From the NCBI GenBank assembly GCA_020054355.1, contig JAGVLI010000441.1, positions 1 to 6,610 of the forward strand: a stretch of 6,610 nucleotides of DNA, in the 5' to 3' direction. The notes under the pieces are model-generated. The model saw only the letters and a list, made by a program, of their open reading frames with translations. It searched no databases and was not told the DNA's origin. Made by a program: the position numbers and the translations under genes. Source of the stretch: Planctomycetales bacterium. Its GTDB lineage: Bacteria; Planctomycetota; Planctomycetia; Gemmatales; Gemmataceae. Positions 5,410-6,610 of the stretch are shown here, one piece after another. Numbering within the stretch: the stretch's first letter is position 1; every line of letters starts with the position of its first letter.

Positions 5410-6603
5410 TCACTTGCCCGCCGCCGGCGGTGCCAGACGGAAGACATAGACCTTGCCATTGTCCCCAGCGACCGCCAGGTGCCGGCCATCGGGGGCGAAG
5501 GCGGGAACATACGTGAAGTGGTACTGCACCGGCGCGGCATTCGGCAGCCTCCATTCGTGCAGCTTGTTTCCCGCCGGCAAGCCCCACACGGCAATACTGC
5601 CGCCCGAGGTCGTCGTCGCCGCCTTGCTGCCGTCGAGCGACAGCGCCAGCCGATCGTACCGAGTGGTCACGGGAACGATGGACCGCTCGCGATTGGTGGC
5701 GACGTCCCACAACTTCATCTTCCCCTCACTGACCACCACGGCGGTCTGGTTGTCGGCGGCATAGGCCACGCAGTAGGCGTTGTCGAGCGGGATGGCTGGC
5801 CGCTCGGCGCCGTCGGCGACATTCCAGACTTTCACCGGACGCTGATAACTTGTCACCGCCACGGTTCGGCCGTCGGCGGAGAATCCCAAAGTAAAGATCA
5901 GGTCGCTGAGGCCCGGCAAGGAGACTCGCTCGCGGCCGGGAGGTACGTCCCACAGCTTCAAGACCCCGGCGCCGGCATAGGCGACCGCCAGCGTCTGGCC
6001 GTCAGGCGCATAGGCCAGGCACGAAGGCCGCAGGTCTCCAGCAGGTTTCAGGACCGTCAGTTCCTTTCCCGAAGCCACCTCCCACAAGCGAACGTCGCCG
6101 CCGCCCGAGGCCAGGGTCAGGCCATCCGGACTGAAGGCCAAAGCGAAGACGGCAGCCGGATGCCCCTGGAGCGTTTTCCACTCCTGACCCGAAACCGTGG
6201 CCCACAGGCGGACCAGATTGTCGCTGTCGCCGCAGGCCAGCAGCTTGCCGTCGGGACTGAAGGCCACGCTCTGCACCCGCTTCTGTCCCGGAATGCCCAG
6301 CACGGCCGCCAGTTCCTTCGGATCGCCGGCCAAGCGCCCGTCGGCCGGGATCGACTTCGGGTCCAGCCGGTCGAGGGGCGAGGGCAGCTTCATGAATTCA
6401 TCTACGGCAACGCGGGCTTCCAGCGTGCCCAGACGCGCCATGCGGAGCTTGAGCAAGGACTGCCGCAGCTCGGCCGTGGTCGCGCTGGGGTCGGCTGACG
6501 GCCGACTACTCCAACCCACCGAGACGATGATCCAGACCGCGACCGGCAACAGCAGCAGGCCCACGATTGACAGGAACACGCGCGGCCGTCCCCGAGCGCG
6601 CAA
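5410..6603 (-). CDS. membrane-anchored WD40 repeat protein, probably continuing past the right edge
   Basis: This is a single-pass membrane protein with a seven-bladed propeller. After an Arg-rich start, residues 10-30 form a transmembrane helix. Residues 40-105 are a helical linker containing LDRLDPKSIPADGR (78-90) and PKELAAVLG (95-103), a linker style I associate with planctomycete WD40 proteins. Blade ends follow at 131-135 (VRLWA), 171-175 (VRLWE), 215-219 (LKLWD), 257-261 (VKVWN), 296-300 (MKLWD), 337-341 (IAVWG) and 385-389 (VYVFR), several preceded by FSPDG-type strands. The positive N-terminus predicts that the propeller is outside the cytoplasm. The only start visible is TTG at 6603, and the frame stays open to the window edge (Leu-Trp before it). 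The gene may therefore be longer and could carry another N-terminal domain. Its partner is unknown, and no sequence motif gives an enzymatic role. Confidence 0.85.
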   Translation of the reverse strand: MRARGRPRVFLSIVGLLLLPVAVWIIVSVGWSSRPSADPSATTAELRQSLLKLRMARLGTLEARVAVDEFMKLPSPLDRLDPKSIPADGRLAGDPKELAAVLGIPGQKRVQSVAFSPDGKLLACGDSDNLVRLWATVSGQEWKTLQGHPAAVFALAFSPDGLTLASGGGDVRLWEVASGKELTVLKPAGDLRPSCLAYAPDGQTLAVAYAGAGVLKLWDVPPGRERVSLPGLSDLIFTLGFSADGRTVAVTSYQRPVKVWNVADGAERPAIPLDNAYCVAYAADNQTAVVVSEGKMKLWDVATNRERSIVPVTTRYDRLALSLDGSKAATTTSGGSIAVWGLPAGNKLHEWRLPNAAPVQYHFTYVPAFAPDGRHLAVAGDNGKVYVFRLAPPAAGK

Positions 6604-6610
6604 CCAGAGC

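Noticed and set aside
5479..6498. 339-codon open frame on the + strand
   Set aside because: It is antisense to the - strand WD40 gene, whose seven blade motifs establish the true strand.

Overview
The window is GC-rich bacterial DNA and reads as a planctomycete, probably of the Gemmata/Pirellula type. The evidence is two long WD40 propeller proteins with membrane anchors, a secreted NHL-propeller enzyme of the amidating-lyase type common in that phylum, a start that lacks a Shine-Dalgarno sequence, and GC-rich palindromes at gene ends. The lineage is an inference from protein style; no rRNA or marker gene is present.

Layout from left to right. Positions 1-98 hold two small hairpins and no convincing gene start. 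A WD40 gene on the + strand runs to 1310; its propeller homology is already visible from about position 99, but no usable start codon exists there, so its 5' end is missing, frameshifted or disrupted. At 1396-2409 (+) lies a secreted NHL-repeat protein that keeps the zinc-binding and catalytic residues of peptidyl-alpha-hydroxyglycine alpha-amidating lyase. At 2571-3788 (+) is a cytoplasmic protein with a DUF1444-like C-terminal part. It converges with an acyltransferase-3 family membrane enzyme at 5115-3886 (-). At 6603-5410 (-) is a second WD40 protein with an N-terminal membrane anchor, which probably continues past the right edge.

The most unusual content is between the genes. Three perfect inverted repeats, with arms of 26, 30 and 35 bp, begin 20-24 nt beyond a stop codon. 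Each arm is itself a hairpin preceded directly by GTAG or GTGG, the layout of REP/REPIN elements mobilised by RAYT (TnpA-REP) transposases. Two of them share a 24-nt core and differ by a compensatory base-pair change, so the small hairpin itself appears to be preserved. No RAYT gene is in the window.

The genes do not form an obvious pathway or operon. Each has its own 3' palindrome or intergenic gap, and the two strands converge at about 3800-3885. No CRISPR array, tRNA, rRNA, transposase, toxin-antitoxin or recognisable defence system is visible. The many long open frames antisense to these genes are GC-driven shadows.
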